Positions 34,001 through 44,282 of a stretch of 64,000 bases of DNA are shown one piece after another (position 1 is the stretch's first letter; each line of letters begins with the position of its first letter). The position numbers were made by a program, and so were the translations under genes. The notes under the pieces were generated by a model. That model was not told the DNA's origin and made no database searches. It saw nothing but the letters and a program-made list of their open reading frames with translations. Source of the stretch: Lepidodermella squamata (taxonomy: Eukaryota; Gastrotricha); assembly GCA_047495785.1 (NCBI GenBank), contig JBLDXI010000046.1, positions 992,001-1,056,000 on the forward strand, written 5' to 3'.

Positions 34001-35422
34001 TTTTTGAATTTCAGGCATACTCGTTATTGGACCCTGAAGTCGGCTATTGCCAGGGCATCAGTTTCGTAGCCGGCGTGTTGCTGATGCACAGCGCAAGTGA
34101 GTACGACGCCTTCAACCTGCTGCTCGCTCTCATGTTCGGCTTCGGCCTGCGCACTGTCTACCTGCCCAACATGGAAGGCCTGCACCGATGCCTGTACCAG
34201 CTCACGCGGCTTCTCGACGCGGAACTGCCCGCTGTTTTCGAACATTTGACAGCGAACGACGTGATGCCGGTATTTTTCGCATCACCCTGGTTCGTCACAC
34301 TGTTCGCATCGCAATTTCCGCTGGGATTCGTCGTTCGTGTTTTTGGTAAATTTTAACCGAAATTTGTGCGGAATTTTAGGGATTTTTCAATAATGAAATT
34401 ATTGAAACTCGAAAAACCATATTTGGGGTAATTCCAGCACTGAAAACCTAAAATTAAGGTGGGCTTTTCAAACAGCATTTCCAATTCCAAAATTTGGACA
34501 TTGAAAATTGAAAATTGAAATTTGGAATAACTTTGAAATTGAATTTGAAATGAAATTTGGAAAATGAAATTGAAATTTTTGTAATTAGAATTCTTTAATA
34601 TAGTTAAAAATAGTATTTTTTTCAGTCGATGATTTAATTTCGCCAGATAGCCTCTTTTAAGCAAAAATACTTTGATTCTTATTATTGCGTCCTTTAATAA
34701 AATTGATTTTTCCTCTCAATTTTATGCGCATTTTATTGCCCCTTTTAAATCTCGCAATTGTTGTTTATTTGCGGCGTCTTATTTTGTCACAGATCTCGTA
34801 TTTTATGGCAACATTGAAATGCTATTTCGCACCATTTTCTCGCTGTTTTCGATAAACGAGCCACTTCTGCTATCGCGAACCGGCGGTTTCGAAGACGTGG
34901 TCGATTTTCTGAAGACAACTTTCACCGAAATGAGCGTCATTCAACTCGAGCGTATCCTCGCTAAAGTAATTTTAGTCCCCAACAAAAAAATTGAGTGCGT
35001 AATTAACTATTTTGTAATTCCAGGTGTTTGCACTCGACTTTTCGGTCGAGTTGCACCGCTACGCAGTCGAGTACGACATTTACCGCGAAGAACATGACAT
35101 ATCCCCGGCGAGGCTGATAGAAAACGTGGCCCTGAATACAATTAGCTCGTCGTCAGCCTCCGAGACGCTGTCAGAGGGCGGCGCCTCGTCGTCGGGCCAG
35201 CTTAACGCTGTTGATTCATGCGTTGAATCAACGCAGCGTGAACTCGCGCAGGCGAAGCATAAAATTGTCGAGTTGCGCGCGGAAAGGTCGGAACTTGTGG
35301 CGAAAATCGAGGAGATGCGCAGCCGCATTGTGACGCACGAGGGCGAAATTATGCGCCTCGAGTCGATGAACGAGAGTTTACGCGCCGAAAACGCGTTTCT
35401 GCGCGCTAGTAAACAGCAATAA
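28077..35422 (+). CDS. TBC1D1/TBC1D4 (AS160)-type Rab GTPase-activating protein
   Basis: Eight exons: 28077-28412, 28464-28793, 28851-28973, 29103-29821, 31912-32998, 34015-34345, 34793-34965, 35024-35422; joined frame 1165 residues. Two PTB domains (about 8-112 and 140-330; the second has FFEVFYLGRARFTNTNKTL), a disordered middle, then a TBC domain (about 780-1045) with both catalytic fingers: Arg in ILMDLGRTFP and Gln in VGYCQGISF. The C-terminus is a coiled coil (about 1100-1160). PTB-PTB-TBC-coil order is that of TBC1D1/TBC1D4, which inactivate Rabs on GLUT4-type vesicles in vertebrates. The start is the first ATG after an acceptor-like CTCAG; an upstream open frame from 27939 would add 46 residues. 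Introns 4 (2090 nt) and 5 (1016 nt) are far longer than all others here and contain inserted repeats and a pseudogene fragment. Confidence 0.93.
31046..31579. mobile_element. Fold-back element with 8-bp target duplication
   Basis: A 534-bp near-perfect inverted repeat in intron 4 of the RabGAP gene. The left arm carries repeated GACAACTCATCCG units and the right arm the complementary CGGATGAGTTGTC units; the centre is at about 31296-31324, and AT-rich spacers are mirrored as well. It is flanked by TTCTCGCA at 31038-31045 and at 31580-31587, a direct 8-bp repeat as left by hAT- or P-type transposases. Outer ends are CGTGGGGCGTCAACTC and, reversed, GGTGAAATGTCAACTC. Each arm also contains an internal smaller palindrome. 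No coding capacity. Confidence 0.88.
33238..33702 (-). pseudogene. Antisense ankyrin-gene fragment inside RabGAP intron
   Basis: About 460 bp of intron 5 match most bases of 55607-56060, the middle of the large exon of the RING-ankyrin gene at 55302-56989. Shared blocks include TTTTTCGATCAAAAGC, GCAACGTGAATG, GGGTCCGATTTCAGAATYAAG and GCGAAAATTCGCTGAATCA. Indels (for example near 33320 and 33640) break the frame. Sense orientation is minus, opposite to the host gene. The source exon has no intron in this part, so DNA- and RNA-mediated copying cannot be told apart. Confidence 0.9.
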
Positions 35423-35930
35423 TAATTTTATCAAGCAATCAATTTTGTAGAATCTTCCCACTTTTTCGGCCTTGTGGATTTTATTAGCGCCGCAGCTGAT
35501 CATCGGTCTAATGCGCATATTATACAGATTTTATCATGATAATGTGCCTTCCGTTATACATATAATGCATTTTGAAAAATCGTTTTTCATCGCTATTATT
35601 ACGGCAATAAATTACGTCTCGCTCTTCATATTTCACAGCAATTTTTGGAAAAATATTACAATAATGATTGAGGTGGATCTCAAAAATCAAAACTGTCGGG
35701 TTTTTTTTCAATTTTCATCGCTATATCAAGTGAAGCAGTGAAAATATCACAACATCCAGTCAATCCATAGATTTTAGCTATCTCGCTGAAAAAATGCATC
35801 GTGTTTTCAGGAATTCATCGCAGCATATGCCGTATTTTCATGCCGTAAAATTGCCCTCGCCGTTGACAGTTTTCTGTGGCACTTTAGGTGCAAAAATTTG
35901 ACTTGATTGATTCGAAAATTCTCGATGTAT
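35423..35930. other. 3' region; old coding tail of membrane-family copy 1
   Basis: Convergent region between the RabGAP stop and membrane-protein copy 1. The part next to copy 1 (about 35800-35930) still resembles the C-terminal coding sequence and 3' flank of copies 2 and 3 (for example a CCCTCGCCGTTGAC block), showing that copy 1 lost its ancestral tail to a frame change. The rest is AT-rich without features. Confidence 0.55.
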
Positions 35931-36527
35931 CTATACAGCAGCTACACGCGCACGGGTTCGGTTTCTTTGTTTCATCCAGGGGCCAATGTAACAGAAAAAA
36001 CACACGAGTAAAAGCAGTCCAAAACACCCTAGAACAATTGAAGCGACCGTGACAGCTAATCCGAGAGTTGAGTATTTTGCACGCAGTGTATCCACGAATA
36101 CTTCGGCTGATTCGAAACAAGATAAAATTGAATCAGTTTCGCGAGCTACTGATATCTAGAACAGTCACATGTGTCAAAATTTTCGCATTATTTCAAATTT
36201 TACCACAAATGGACCGCTAAACGTAGTCGTCAGTTCGAATATTGAAGCAGATGCCTTAGTATTGAACCGGTCTCCCCAAATTTTGACACCTCCTCTGATA
36301 TGATAAGTTGTGTAACTTATGAAGTAAAATGTTGATGAATTATCGAGAGCAGGTGGCGAATAATCTTCCCACGAGCAGCGAATGAAGGCCTCGTTGTAGC
36401 CATTCGTTCTCGTCGAGCATGTCGCATTGTAAACCGCTGGTTGACATGCATGTGTGACGGAAGCTGAGGCTTCCGGTGATAATGTGCCGACAATAAAAAA
36501 GAATGAAAATAGGAGGAATTGGGTCAT
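35931..36527 (-). CDS. Type I membrane protein, local family copy 1
   Basis: Two exons, 36527-36204 and 36155-35931, with a 48-nt intron; 182 residues. Signal peptide (MTQFLLFSFFFIVGTLSPEASA), an extracellular part with conserved cysteines (ACQPAVYNATCSTRT, IRCSWEDYSPP) and several sequons, a second-exon motif SCFESAEVF, one membrane segment (about 142-166, LGLLLLVCFFCY) and a basic tail. Compared with copies 2 and 3 the reading frame shifts after the membrane segment, so the cytoplasmic end (MKQRNRTRARVAAV) is novel and about 27 residues shorter; the ancestral tail persists out of frame downstream. Family unknown; the fold resembles a small single-domain receptor ectodomain. Confidence 0.75.
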
Positions 36528-37029
36528 TATTTGTTCAATGTTATTGCATTGATCTGCTGAAGAAACGGAAGTGTCGACAAATTGACAAAAAATTATCTGT
36601 TTATCAGCTGCTTATGATTTATTTTACGTCGGTTATCCTAAACAACTTTAAACACGGCAATCATGGAATTAATCATTTAATCATGATTATAAGGGAGGTT
36701 CAGTGTTCTGTACGATTATGATTCATTATTCATTTGTTCATGATTCACATGAATTATTCATTTGTCAAGAGCCTGACTTGAGACTTGGGCGACGTTTGCT
36801 TCATTCATTTAAAATAACCAGAATGATGGAAATGACACAAGGAATATCTTCAAAAATGCCGAAAATCGCAAAAAATCAAGGCGTAATCACGATTTCAATA
36901 CAACAAATATGACAATGCTCGATCACCTCGATCACCTCGAGTTCCTGACACCTTGGCTGCATGCAGAATGCTTCATGTTCAGATGTTCTCAGCAACTTAA
37001 TTTCGCCAAAATCTGGAAACCCCGTAAAT
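36528..37029. other. Spacer between membrane-family copies 1 and 2
   Basis: The part next to copy 1 (about 36528-36590) shares a CACTTCCGTTTCT...GATCA-TG block with the upstream regions of copies 2 and 3, a likely duplicated promoter. The part before 37029 matches the 3' flank of copy 3 (TCAGCAACTT-ATTTCGCCAAAAT). The duplication unit therefore includes both flanks. No other gene seen. Confidence 0.6.
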
Positions 37030-37720
37030 TCACACTGTAAAAGTTCCCTCGCCGTTGACGCTTTTTTGGGGTACCTCTGGTGAGAAAATCGACTTGATTG
37101 GGTCCCGAATCCTCGAGGTATCTAGGGACTTGCAACATGGTCGCAGGTAAGAAAAGCAGGCTTCCATGACACAGAAAAAACACACTAGGATAACCAATCC
37201 GAGGAACCCAAGGCCGATTGCGGCGAACGTGACGCCAATCGCTAAATCTGTGTATTTTCCATCCAATGTTACCACGTATACTTCAGCGGATTCGAAACAA
37301 GACACAACTGAACCATTTACACGAGCCACTGCTATCTGAAAAGTCGTGTCTTGGTAAATTATCCTCGCAAGCGTTGAAATTTGAAATTTTACCATGTAAT
37401 TGTTTACGTTACCCCTAGTCGTCAGTTCGAATGCTGGAACAGATGAATTTGCATTGCACCGATCTCCCCAAATTTTAGACCCATCGTCTGCGAGCGTGTA
37501 AGTTGAGTAGCTGATGAAGTAAAATGCTGATGAATTATCGCTAGGAGGTGAATAATCTTCCCACGAACAGCGAATCCAGACCCTCGTAGTAGCCATAAGT
37601 TCTCGTTGGGCATCTAAAATTGTAAATCGCTGGTTGACATGCTGGATTGAGGTAAGCTGAGGCTTCCAGTAAACAAGTGGCGACAATAAAAATGAAAGGA
37701 ATAACGAGAAATTTGTTCAT
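37030..37720 (-). pseudogene. Type I membrane protein, family copy 2, frameshifted
   Basis: Same two-exon layout as copies 1 and 3: 37720-37393 and 37335-37030, 57-nt intron. Signal peptide MNKFLVIPFIFIVATCLLEASA and ACQPAIYNF are in frame with the ATG, but about 47 codons in, where the siblings read (K/E)A(L/F)IRCSWED, one extra base near 37575 moves the frame; IRCSWEDYSPP and everything downstream (SCFESAEVY, membrane segment, tail ending GEGTFTV) lie in another frame. First-exon length is 328 nt, one more than a multiple of three. The remainder is undamaged, so the break is recent, a sequencing error, or a polymorphism. Confidence 0.78.
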
Positions 37721-38589
37721 TTGTTCTACGCTATTACACTGATCTATTGGAGAAACTGAACTAGTTATATAAAATTCACAGTTATAGCGATGATTTATTG
37801 CTGGTTATCGCGTTAGCAAACTAAATAATCGTCTCCCCACGCTGAACTAATCATTTATTCAAGATTATGCTATGATTCATTCTGAAAAGATTAGCGTTGA
37901 ACTAAAAAACTATTGCATTGCTTCACTTTTGGCAAAATGGAGAGAGATAAACGTTATTACAGCAGCGAAAAGTGCGTTACTCCTTCGGCTTTCAGGTAAA
38001 ATAGCTGAGTAAAACCATGGCATATTCAAAATCTACTGCAAAACACTTGGTCGAATTCGCTAAACTTGCATTGGCAAGCGAAAGCTTCGGCTCAAGTGGA
38101 GAGCCAATGCTGGTATGCGCCTAGCTTGCATGTACGGAAGACAGCAGACAATTTTCATTTTCATGTCGCTTGTCGCAATTATAAGATTCTCGCCTCATAT
38201 TGGCAAGGTCGTGAATGTCATTGCAACAGCTTTCCAGCCTGGTGTTGGAATATCTTGGCCAAATCAATATTTCAAATTTTACCGCAGCAGCAAGAAATAC
38301 GGCGGACTTATGATTAGCGACAGCGACATAAAGGCAGATGCTTTTCGGAACATCATCTTCGTTTGATATCCGATTGGACAGCTGTCGTACAACGTACAAG
38401 TTCCGTCGAGGATTCAGCATATCGCTTATCGACACTCTTCAGACCTCTTCAAGAACCGCCGTTGAAAAATTCATTTCGCACATTTCGACTGGGAATATCA
38501 TTTAACCTGATCATGTTATACCCAACTATCAAGGTCTGCGCACAAGCTCGTATGAAAAAATGTGTGTGTGATTTGTAATAAGTTTTTTG
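37721..38589. other. Intergenic, nothing supported
   Basis: Next to copy 2 there is a TTATATAA about 25 nt before an ATCAGTG, a plausible TATA/initiator pair. The rest holds mutually overlapping short frames (38066-38435 on both strands) without domains. Confidence 0.4.
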
Positions 38590-38780
38590 CCGGGGTCGTA
38601 TGTGTTGGCGAAAAAAAATCGCATACAGACCCGTTCACAAACTGATTTCTTTTCTCCTTGTATGTAATTTTTTCTGGCCGAAGAGGCCGCTGAAAAAATG
38701 ACCAACATCGATGGGGCTCGAACCCCGTCCGCCCGTTGAACAGGCCGGTCAATAGCAACTGCACTATGTTGCCATCGTAT
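38590..38780 (-). mobile_element. tRNA-headed SINE-like repeat, copy 1
   Basis: Read on the minus strand: a tRNA-like head of about 72 nt with an A-box-like TAGTGCAGTTGCTATTGACC and a B-box GGGGTTCGAGCCCC, then GGCCTCTTCGGCCAGAAAAA and a body with ACATACAAGGAGAAAAGAAA, TCAGTTTGTGAACGGG and CTGTATGC. Paired arms in the head are imperfect, so it is not an intact tRNA gene. The body is shared with copy 2 on the opposite strand. Confidence 0.8.
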
Positions 38781-38949
38781 TTATCTGTCGCTATAAAAAG
38801 CATAAAGCATAATTATTGGTTGCTTATCTATAAAAGCTATCCGCGTTTTCTGGGTCAAGTGGGGGGCATGAATCATTAATCTTCGACTTGTTTTTTGACG
38901 TTTTCATCAATGAATTTTTTGCCTTAAAGCCTAATTTATAGGTCACACG

Positions 38950-39170
38950 TTATGCTTGACGGCTTATAGCCATGTCGATATAATTATCGATGTGTGCGAA
39001 GTCGTCAAGGGTTCGATTCGACGTGCCGCTATCCCTTTTTTCTGTGGCCTCTTCGGCCAGAAAAAAATCACATACAAGGAGAAAAGAAATCAGTTTGGGA
39101 ACGGGGGCTGTATGCTTTTTGCTGTATGTGTATGTGTTTACTCGCATACGCATGGGAAAAAAAAGAAACT
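38950..39170 (+). mobile_element. tRNA-headed SINE-like repeat, copy 2
   Basis: The head (about 38965-39035) begins ATAGCCA and ends GCCGCTAT, which can pair, and has a B-box-like GGGTTCGATTC. The body then matches copy 1: TGGCCTCTTCGGCCAGAAAA, ACATACAAGGAGAAAAGAAA, TCAGTTTGGGAACGGG and CTGTATGC. The two heads differ although the bodies match, which suggests head exchange or divergence. Lies head-to-head with copy 1 about 170 bp away. Confidence 0.78.
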
Positions 39171-39278
39171 AGTTTGTGGGTAGGCCTTCAGTATCAGCAA
39201 ATTTCTTATTTATTTACGATTACATTTATAGATATTGTGATATTTTCTTTATTTTATTCACTGGGATTATCATCAGAT

Positions 39279-39372
39279 TACCGTAAAATGGGGTGATTTT
39301 GGCCAGCGGGGTGACATTGGCATAGGTTTTTGCGATCGAATTTTGAAGTAAAATTCACCCCATTTTATGGTA
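39279..39372. mobile_element. 94-bp MITE with TA ends, copy 1
   Basis: Terminal inverted repeats TACCGTAAAATGGGGTGA (left) and, reversed, TACCATAAAATGGGGTGA (right), with TA at both ends as in Tc1/mariner-type insertions. No coding capacity. A more diverged relative is at 40403-40683. Confidence 0.82.
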
Positions 39373-39482
39373 CGTCGTCATCAGTCACCAGAGATGTTTT
39401 CTTAGCTCCAAAAGTGCATCGTGTTTTCTTTCTCGTGCTTCTCAGCAACTTGATTTCGCCAAAATCAGGGAATCCCGTAAAT

Positions 39483-40162
39483 TCACGCTGTAAAACTGCC
39501 CTCGCCGTTGACGTTCTTCTGGGGTGGCTCTGGTACGAAAATCGATTTGATTGGATCGCGAATCTTCGAGGTGTCTATATATTCGCAACATATTCCCAGG
39601 TAAGAAAAGCAGGCTTCCATGCAACGAAAAAAATACACTAGAATAATCAATCCTGATACGCCAAGGCCGATTGCGGCGAACGTGACGGCAATTGCCAAAT
39701 CGGTATACTTTTTATTCAGCGTTATTATGAATACTTCGGCGGATTCGAAACAAGACAGAACTGGATCATTTACGCGAGCAACTGTTATCTGCAAAGTCAT
39801 ATTTTTGAAAAATATCTTCGCAAGCGTTGAAATTTTACCATATAATTGTATCCGCTACTCCCTGTCGTCGTTTCGAACGTTGGAGCTAAGGAATATTCTT
39901 CGAACCAATCTCCCCAAATTTTGACACCTTCTCTGATATTATAAGTTGTATAACTTATGAAGTAAAATGCGGAAGAATTATCGAGAGGAGGCGAATAATC
40001 TTCCCATGAACAGCGAATCAAAGCCTTGTAGTAGCCAGAAGTTCTCGTTGAGCATGCCAAATCGTAAATCGCTGGTTGACATGACTGATCAAGGGACGCT
40101 GAGTCTCCCAGTGGCAATGTGGCGAAAACAAAAATGAAAGAAAAAACGAGGGATTCCGTCAT
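39483..40162 (-). CDS. Type I membrane protein, local family copy 3
   Basis: Two exons, 40162-39839 and 39788-39483, 50-nt intron (GTAAAA...TTGCAG); 209 residues and the only fully intact long-tailed copy. Signal peptide (MTESLVFSFIFVFATLPLGDSA); ectodomain with SCQPAIYDLACSTRT and IRCSWEDYSPPLDNSSAFYF; SCFESAEVF near the membrane; membrane segment about 142-166 (AAIGLGVSGLIILVYFF); Cys-rich juxtamembrane patch and a cytoplasmic tail ending NGEGSFTA. Four ectodomain cysteines could form two disulfides. No enzymatic motif; a receptor, adhesion or surface role is possible but unproven. Shares upstream and 3' flanks with copies 1 and 2. Confidence 0.8.
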
Positions 40163-41106
40163 TAATTATTCATTGTTATTGCACTGATCCGTGGGAGAAA
40201 CGGAAGTGTTGACAAATTTACAGTTGCGGCATGAGTTGCGGATACTGTACGGTACTGGTGCGCAAACAAAACAATCATGCTTACGTCAGCTGGAATTAAC
40301 AATTTCTTGGAATTATTAAAGATTATGATCATTATTTAAAAGAATACCTAGCTCACATATCGAAATATATAACTATTTAATCTAATAGATAAAATAGAGA
40401 GATACCGTAAACTGGAGTAAATTTGAGCAGTGGTATCACTTAAACATGCCAAAAGTGGGTCCAGCCGTGGCTGACATCCAACGGCACACCCACTTCCCCG
40501 ACACACCCACTTATTTAAACCTTGGTGACTGCCCAATGAAGATTGCAGCCGTCTGATCATCATGGAAATCTTATGCCATTTGCACACTGTATTCCCTCCA
40601 GGCTATCCATCGGTGTCCCAATCACTGGGTATTTACCTTACCATCTTCGATTTTTGGTATGCCAGAATCACCCCATTTTGGTACGTCAAAGTGACCCCCC
40701 AGTTAGATCCGTCGGGGGCCGCTCAGCATAACGCTTCTCGATTCTCGATTTTCTCTTCCGACGTTCGAAAAACGCAAATTTATTCCAGAAATAATTCACC
40801 TGAAAAGAGAGATGCTCATTTAACCTACTCACACGCCCTGCTCAACTATCGTTCACCTTTATAAGCAATTATATACATTTTATTAATTCAATTGTTAGAG
40901 AGCGTGATATCCAGGTCTGAAAGCTGAAAGCTCTACTAGACGCCGCGAAAGTTTTTCAAGTTCCGTGTTCTGTAATTATTTCTGGTCCATATGGAGATTC
41001 CAGATTCCAGGTGTCATCACATTCTTAAAGAGACTGCAAATCATGCAATTAGTGACTCAGCAAGTTGAACTGCTCGAGCAGTGATTTTTGTGAGTGTATT
41101 CAATTT
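40163..41106. other. Intergenic with a TA-ended MITE
   Basis: Contains the element at 40403-40683. The CACTTCCGTTTCTCC...GATCAGTG block next to copy 3 (about 40180-40215) is the family's shared upstream motif. Nothing else recognisable. Confidence 0.5.
40403..40683. mobile_element. MITE with TA ends, diverged copy 2
   Basis: Left end TACCGTAAACTGGAGTAAATT and right end, reversed, TACCAAAATGGGGTGATTC resemble the termini of the 94-bp element at 39279-39372. About 240 bp of unrelated sequence lies between, so it may be a longer form of the same family. Confidence 0.55.
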
Positions 41107-43425
41107 TCATGAAAACAGATATAAGATAGGGCGATAAAACATTCCAGCTGATACCAAGGCAGATATCAGAAGCAGAGATGTTGCAATGGCTAGCTGCTGA
41201 GCCATAGCTTCAGTGTTCGAAAGCACTACTACAAGCAAAACCCCAGATATCCAAAGTGTTATTTCTCCAGAAATTGCCAGACGCAAATGCTTAACCGAAG
41301 CCAACCCACTGCTTTCAATATTTTTCAGCCGATAAGCTCTCAGGGATGTCAAAAGAAGTAAAAGGGTACTACTTGCAATCGTCACAATATAGAACGTTCC
41401 ATAAGACAGAGCATCACAGAAAACTTGAAAAGCTACGTATTCAGTATCAGTCGCGTCGTCGTAGTAAGATTCATCATCGAGCTTGACCTTTCGAACTATA
41501 AACCCTCCACTATCCGCCAGCAAGATAATCAACGCTGCTATGTTGATGACAGCGTAAACAGCTATTATGAGGACTATTGCACGACGGGACGATGCTGTGA
41601 CTACTCTGCTCGGAGGCGTCAAATTTGGTGATGGGAAAATGCGTGACTCGGACTTCGGAACTCCGAGGCTAGAAACTTTTCGCGACATTCTACACGATGT
41701 TCCGCTTGAGCAGATTGCAACCCACGCGAACAGTAGCCCATGAACTATCGTCAATCCTACAACACCCAGAGCAGTTCGAACGGCGCATATTACCACGCCT
41801 CCTTCTTCCGCTTCAGAACTTTCCGCCGAAAGAATTGCTGAAAAGTCTAAAAGGACACATCCGATAGCCAATATAATTGCATCTCTCTTGAAAAAGAGCT
41901 CCTTATTGGCAATTCGGCGCTTATAGGCCTTGGCAGTTATCACAACAACCGCGATGATTTTCGCTATTGAAGAAAGGACGCCAACAGTTGAGTATATAGC
42001 AAACACAAAAGACGGAATTCGTTTCAGCAAATTTAGCAGTGAAACACTGTCTCGAGGAGGTTTGCTGTCGGGAGTGTTCCATCTAAATGGCAGTAAAGGA
42101 GACAATACAAATCGATATTTTCTCGAATTATTTTCTGGCCTTTCAACAATTTTAAGAACAAATGCCGGGCGCTGAATGGCAGCTTGCGTCGAAACAAAAG
42201 ATAGATCATTCTCGATCTCTAGCCGTTCGCTGTACGAAATATTTCCGATGCGTAGGCTCGTGAATGGAAGGCTGGCTATCGTTCGATTCAAGACTTGCTG
42301 AACAAGGAATCTATCGTCTCGAAAACTTCTCAACGATTTATTCAACTTAACCAAGGCTAGTTCGGTCGCGTGAAGCGCTAGTAGGGGATGTAGTAGCCGA
42401 TCATGGCAAAAATGACGATCAGCATAATCTTCCCTTTTGGTTCCATTAACAAATTTCAAGAATTGCTCTTCAAAAGCTGTCAGGTCATAGCCAAGAATCG
42501 TTTGCCCGTTATTTTCCATTGCAACACTCGTTGGACCGACATAAAAGATGCTTTTGATTTGCTCGCTAACCATGTTTCTTGTGCAGGATCCACTTGGGGG
42601 CAATGAAGTCAAGGGATCACGGCCACCCTGCGAAAAAGGCGCCAGGAAAACATACCTCTGCCCCGTCATTCCTGCGCTATAGGCTAAGCATAAGAAATTT
42701 GTGAAGTAGCCATATTCGATAGTTTGAATATAGATAACCCTCGCTCCACTTTCTTGCAGCATCATTATGGAGTTTTCGTCTATCGATGGAGAAGCGTCGA
42801 ACCACACGATTTTTATCCCATCGGCACTGGCAGTTTGATGTAAGTGTATAGCTACAGCTGTATTGAACTCGTTTTCTCCATTTGCGATGATAGCGATTTT
42901 CCTCCACTTCCCGACCTGCTTCATGAAAGCAACGACAGACGGATTGCCTGCTTCGGTCGAGGCTCTTATTCGATACATTCCCGGGAAGAGTTTACGATTC
43001 ATCGTGAACCTCGGATTCAGACACGCTGTGGCCATATTTATCATCCCGAAATGATGAATTATAGAGCCTAACGCCCGGCAACCTGGTGTCAAAGCTGGGC
43101 CGGAAACTAGCGGAGCTTGAAACACATTTTTCAGTAGCTGATTGTCAGCGAAACTTCGATCGAATGCGATCATTGAACTTGCAGCGAACACGCTGTTGCC
43201 GCCTTCATTTTCATTAACCAAGGTTACGTGGTAATCTGGCAATATGTCATCACGCTCGTTCACCATTGCAATAAGCATATCTTGAACGGCGGCGCAGTTG
43301 CTCGACGGCGCGGAGAGTCGCAAGTTCAGCATTCTCAGCTCGTACAGTTTCTTCCTTGCCCTTCCCAAATGAATAGCTGTGGCTGAAAGGACGGCTATAA
43401 CAAGAATGACTTGCTCAGTATGCAT
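41107..43425 (-). CDS. Class C GPCR, GABA-B receptor-like
   Basis: Intronless frame of 772 residues. Hydrophobic N-terminal signal (about 6-20). Residues about 40-420 form a Venus-flytrap (ANF-receptor/periplasmic-binding) domain with a typical GPALTPGCRALGSIIHHFGM block and WRKIAIIANGE, as in GABA-B receptors. No cysteine-rich domain separates it from the seven membrane segments (about 470-497, 518-536, 541-570, 613-636, 661-695, 711-735, 745-771), which is the GABA-B rather than mGluR layout. The chain ends directly after TM7 (RPILYLFS), so the long coiled-coil tail used by vertebrate GABA-B1/B2 to pair is missing. The absence of introns in so large a receptor gene, next to intron-bearing genes, may reflect retrocopying. 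Ligand unknown. Confidence 0.88.
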   Translation of the reverse strand: MHTEQVILVIAVLSATAIHLGRARKKLYELRMLNLRLSAPSSNCAAVQDMLIAMVNERDDILPDYHVTLVNENEGGNSVFAASSMIAFDRSFADNQLLKNVFQAPLVSGPALTPGCRALGSIIHHFGMINMATACLNPRFTMNRKLFPGMYRIRASTEAGNPSVVAFMKQVGKWRKIAIIANGENEFNTAVAIHLHQTASADGIKIVWFDASPSIDENSIMMLQESGARVIYIQTIEYGYFTNFLCLAYSAGMTGQRYVFLAPFSQGGRDPLTSLPPSGSCTRNMVSEQIKSIFYVGPTSVAMENNGQTILGYDLTAFEEQFLKFVNGTKREDYADRHFCHDRLLHPLLALHATELALVKLNKSLRSFRDDRFLVQQVLNRTIASLPFTSLRIGNISYSERLEIENDLSFVSTQAAIQRPAFVLKIVERPENNSRKYRFVLSPLLPFRWNTPDSKPPRDSVSLLNLLKRIPSFVFAIYSTVGVLSSIAKIIAVVVITAKAYKRRIANKELFFKRDAIILAIGCVLLDFSAILSAESSEAEEGGVVICAVRTALGVVGLTIVHGLLFAWVAICSSGTSCRMSRKVSSLGVPKSESRIFPSPNLTPPSRVVTASSRRAIVLIIAVYAVINIAALIILLADSGGFIVRKVKLDDESYYDDATDTEYVAFQVFCDALSYGTFYIVTIASSTLLLLLTSLRAYRLKNIESSGLASVKHLRLAISGEITLWISGVLLVVVLSNTEAMAQQLAIATSLLLISALVSAGMFYRPILYLFS

Positions 43426-44282
43426 TGTTTTTCAACGAAAGCAAATTCAAGTTTTGAAGCTATGAAATATCGCCTAAATAACGACTATCTGACGTATATT
43501 TTTACAGCAACGGGAAATGGCACTTATCTAAGAGAAAACAACACCTTGTCGTTGAGAGGTTGTTTAGCGGCTTGTAAATGTGTGCGCGTTGCAAAGCCAA
43601 CGATGTCAGTTTCCGGCTTTTTTCTATTGCTGAGTAGCTTTTCGATTCCTGCCATTTTGATACTATAAGGACTAATTTTGACGAGTAACAATAGCTTGTG
43701 GCTGCTTAAGCTAGTGAGAAATTCAACCTGGGCCTTGTCTCACCATGTGATGCTGATGCTGGTTCCGCATCTCGCCGGAAACACGCATTTCCTACTGTCA
43801 GGAAAGCGAACGGAGTTTTGGCCTGTAAAATGAATCTGCATCTCTGAACTGACGATCGCTATCTGTGGGTTGAACCTTCGAAACTTGAAGGCTTTAGCAT
43901 CTGTCTAAAGAGGTCAACTAGTACAAATTACTGGCTGGCTACATCACAGCATAAGTTTACAAGCATAATGATCTTTGACAGACCAAAATGGGCGAAAGTT
44001 TGAACGTAGCTGGGCCAAGACCCCATAGCCGGCGTATTAGCCGAAGGCGGTCCATTTTACCCTGTGAAGTGACCTGAAATCTTATTAAATTAATAGTTGT
44101 GCTCATTATTGTGGGATCTTCGATTTTAATGTTCAAGTTCTTATTGAATTTGTTTCCCTACATTTTCAGGCATTTTAAATTTTCTCGGAAAACAGAGATC
44201 CACAAACGATTTTATCAAAAGATCACACAGCTTTATTTTCAAAACTCAATAACAAATAAGATAAAAAAAAGCGTGAAAAACG
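43426..44282. other. Intergenic, nothing supported
   Basis: An 85-codon plus-strand frame overlaps the receptor start (43411-43668) and a 96-codon frame lies at 44099-44389 over the end of the ankyrin gene; neither has domains. No repeats recognised. Confidence 0.35.

Noticed and set aside
37030-37686. 218-residue intact protein reading through the intron of membrane-family copy 2
   Set aside because: The 57-nt intron is a multiple of three so the frame happens to stay open; the upstream part of this frame has no ATG and no signal peptide. Comparison with copies 1 and 3 shows the real structure and a +1 frameshift.
38700-38780. Possible tRNA gene on the minus strand (good B box)
   Set aside because: T and anticodon stems do not pair properly, and the sequence continues into a repeated body found again at 39.0 kb; better explained as the head of a SINE-like repeat.
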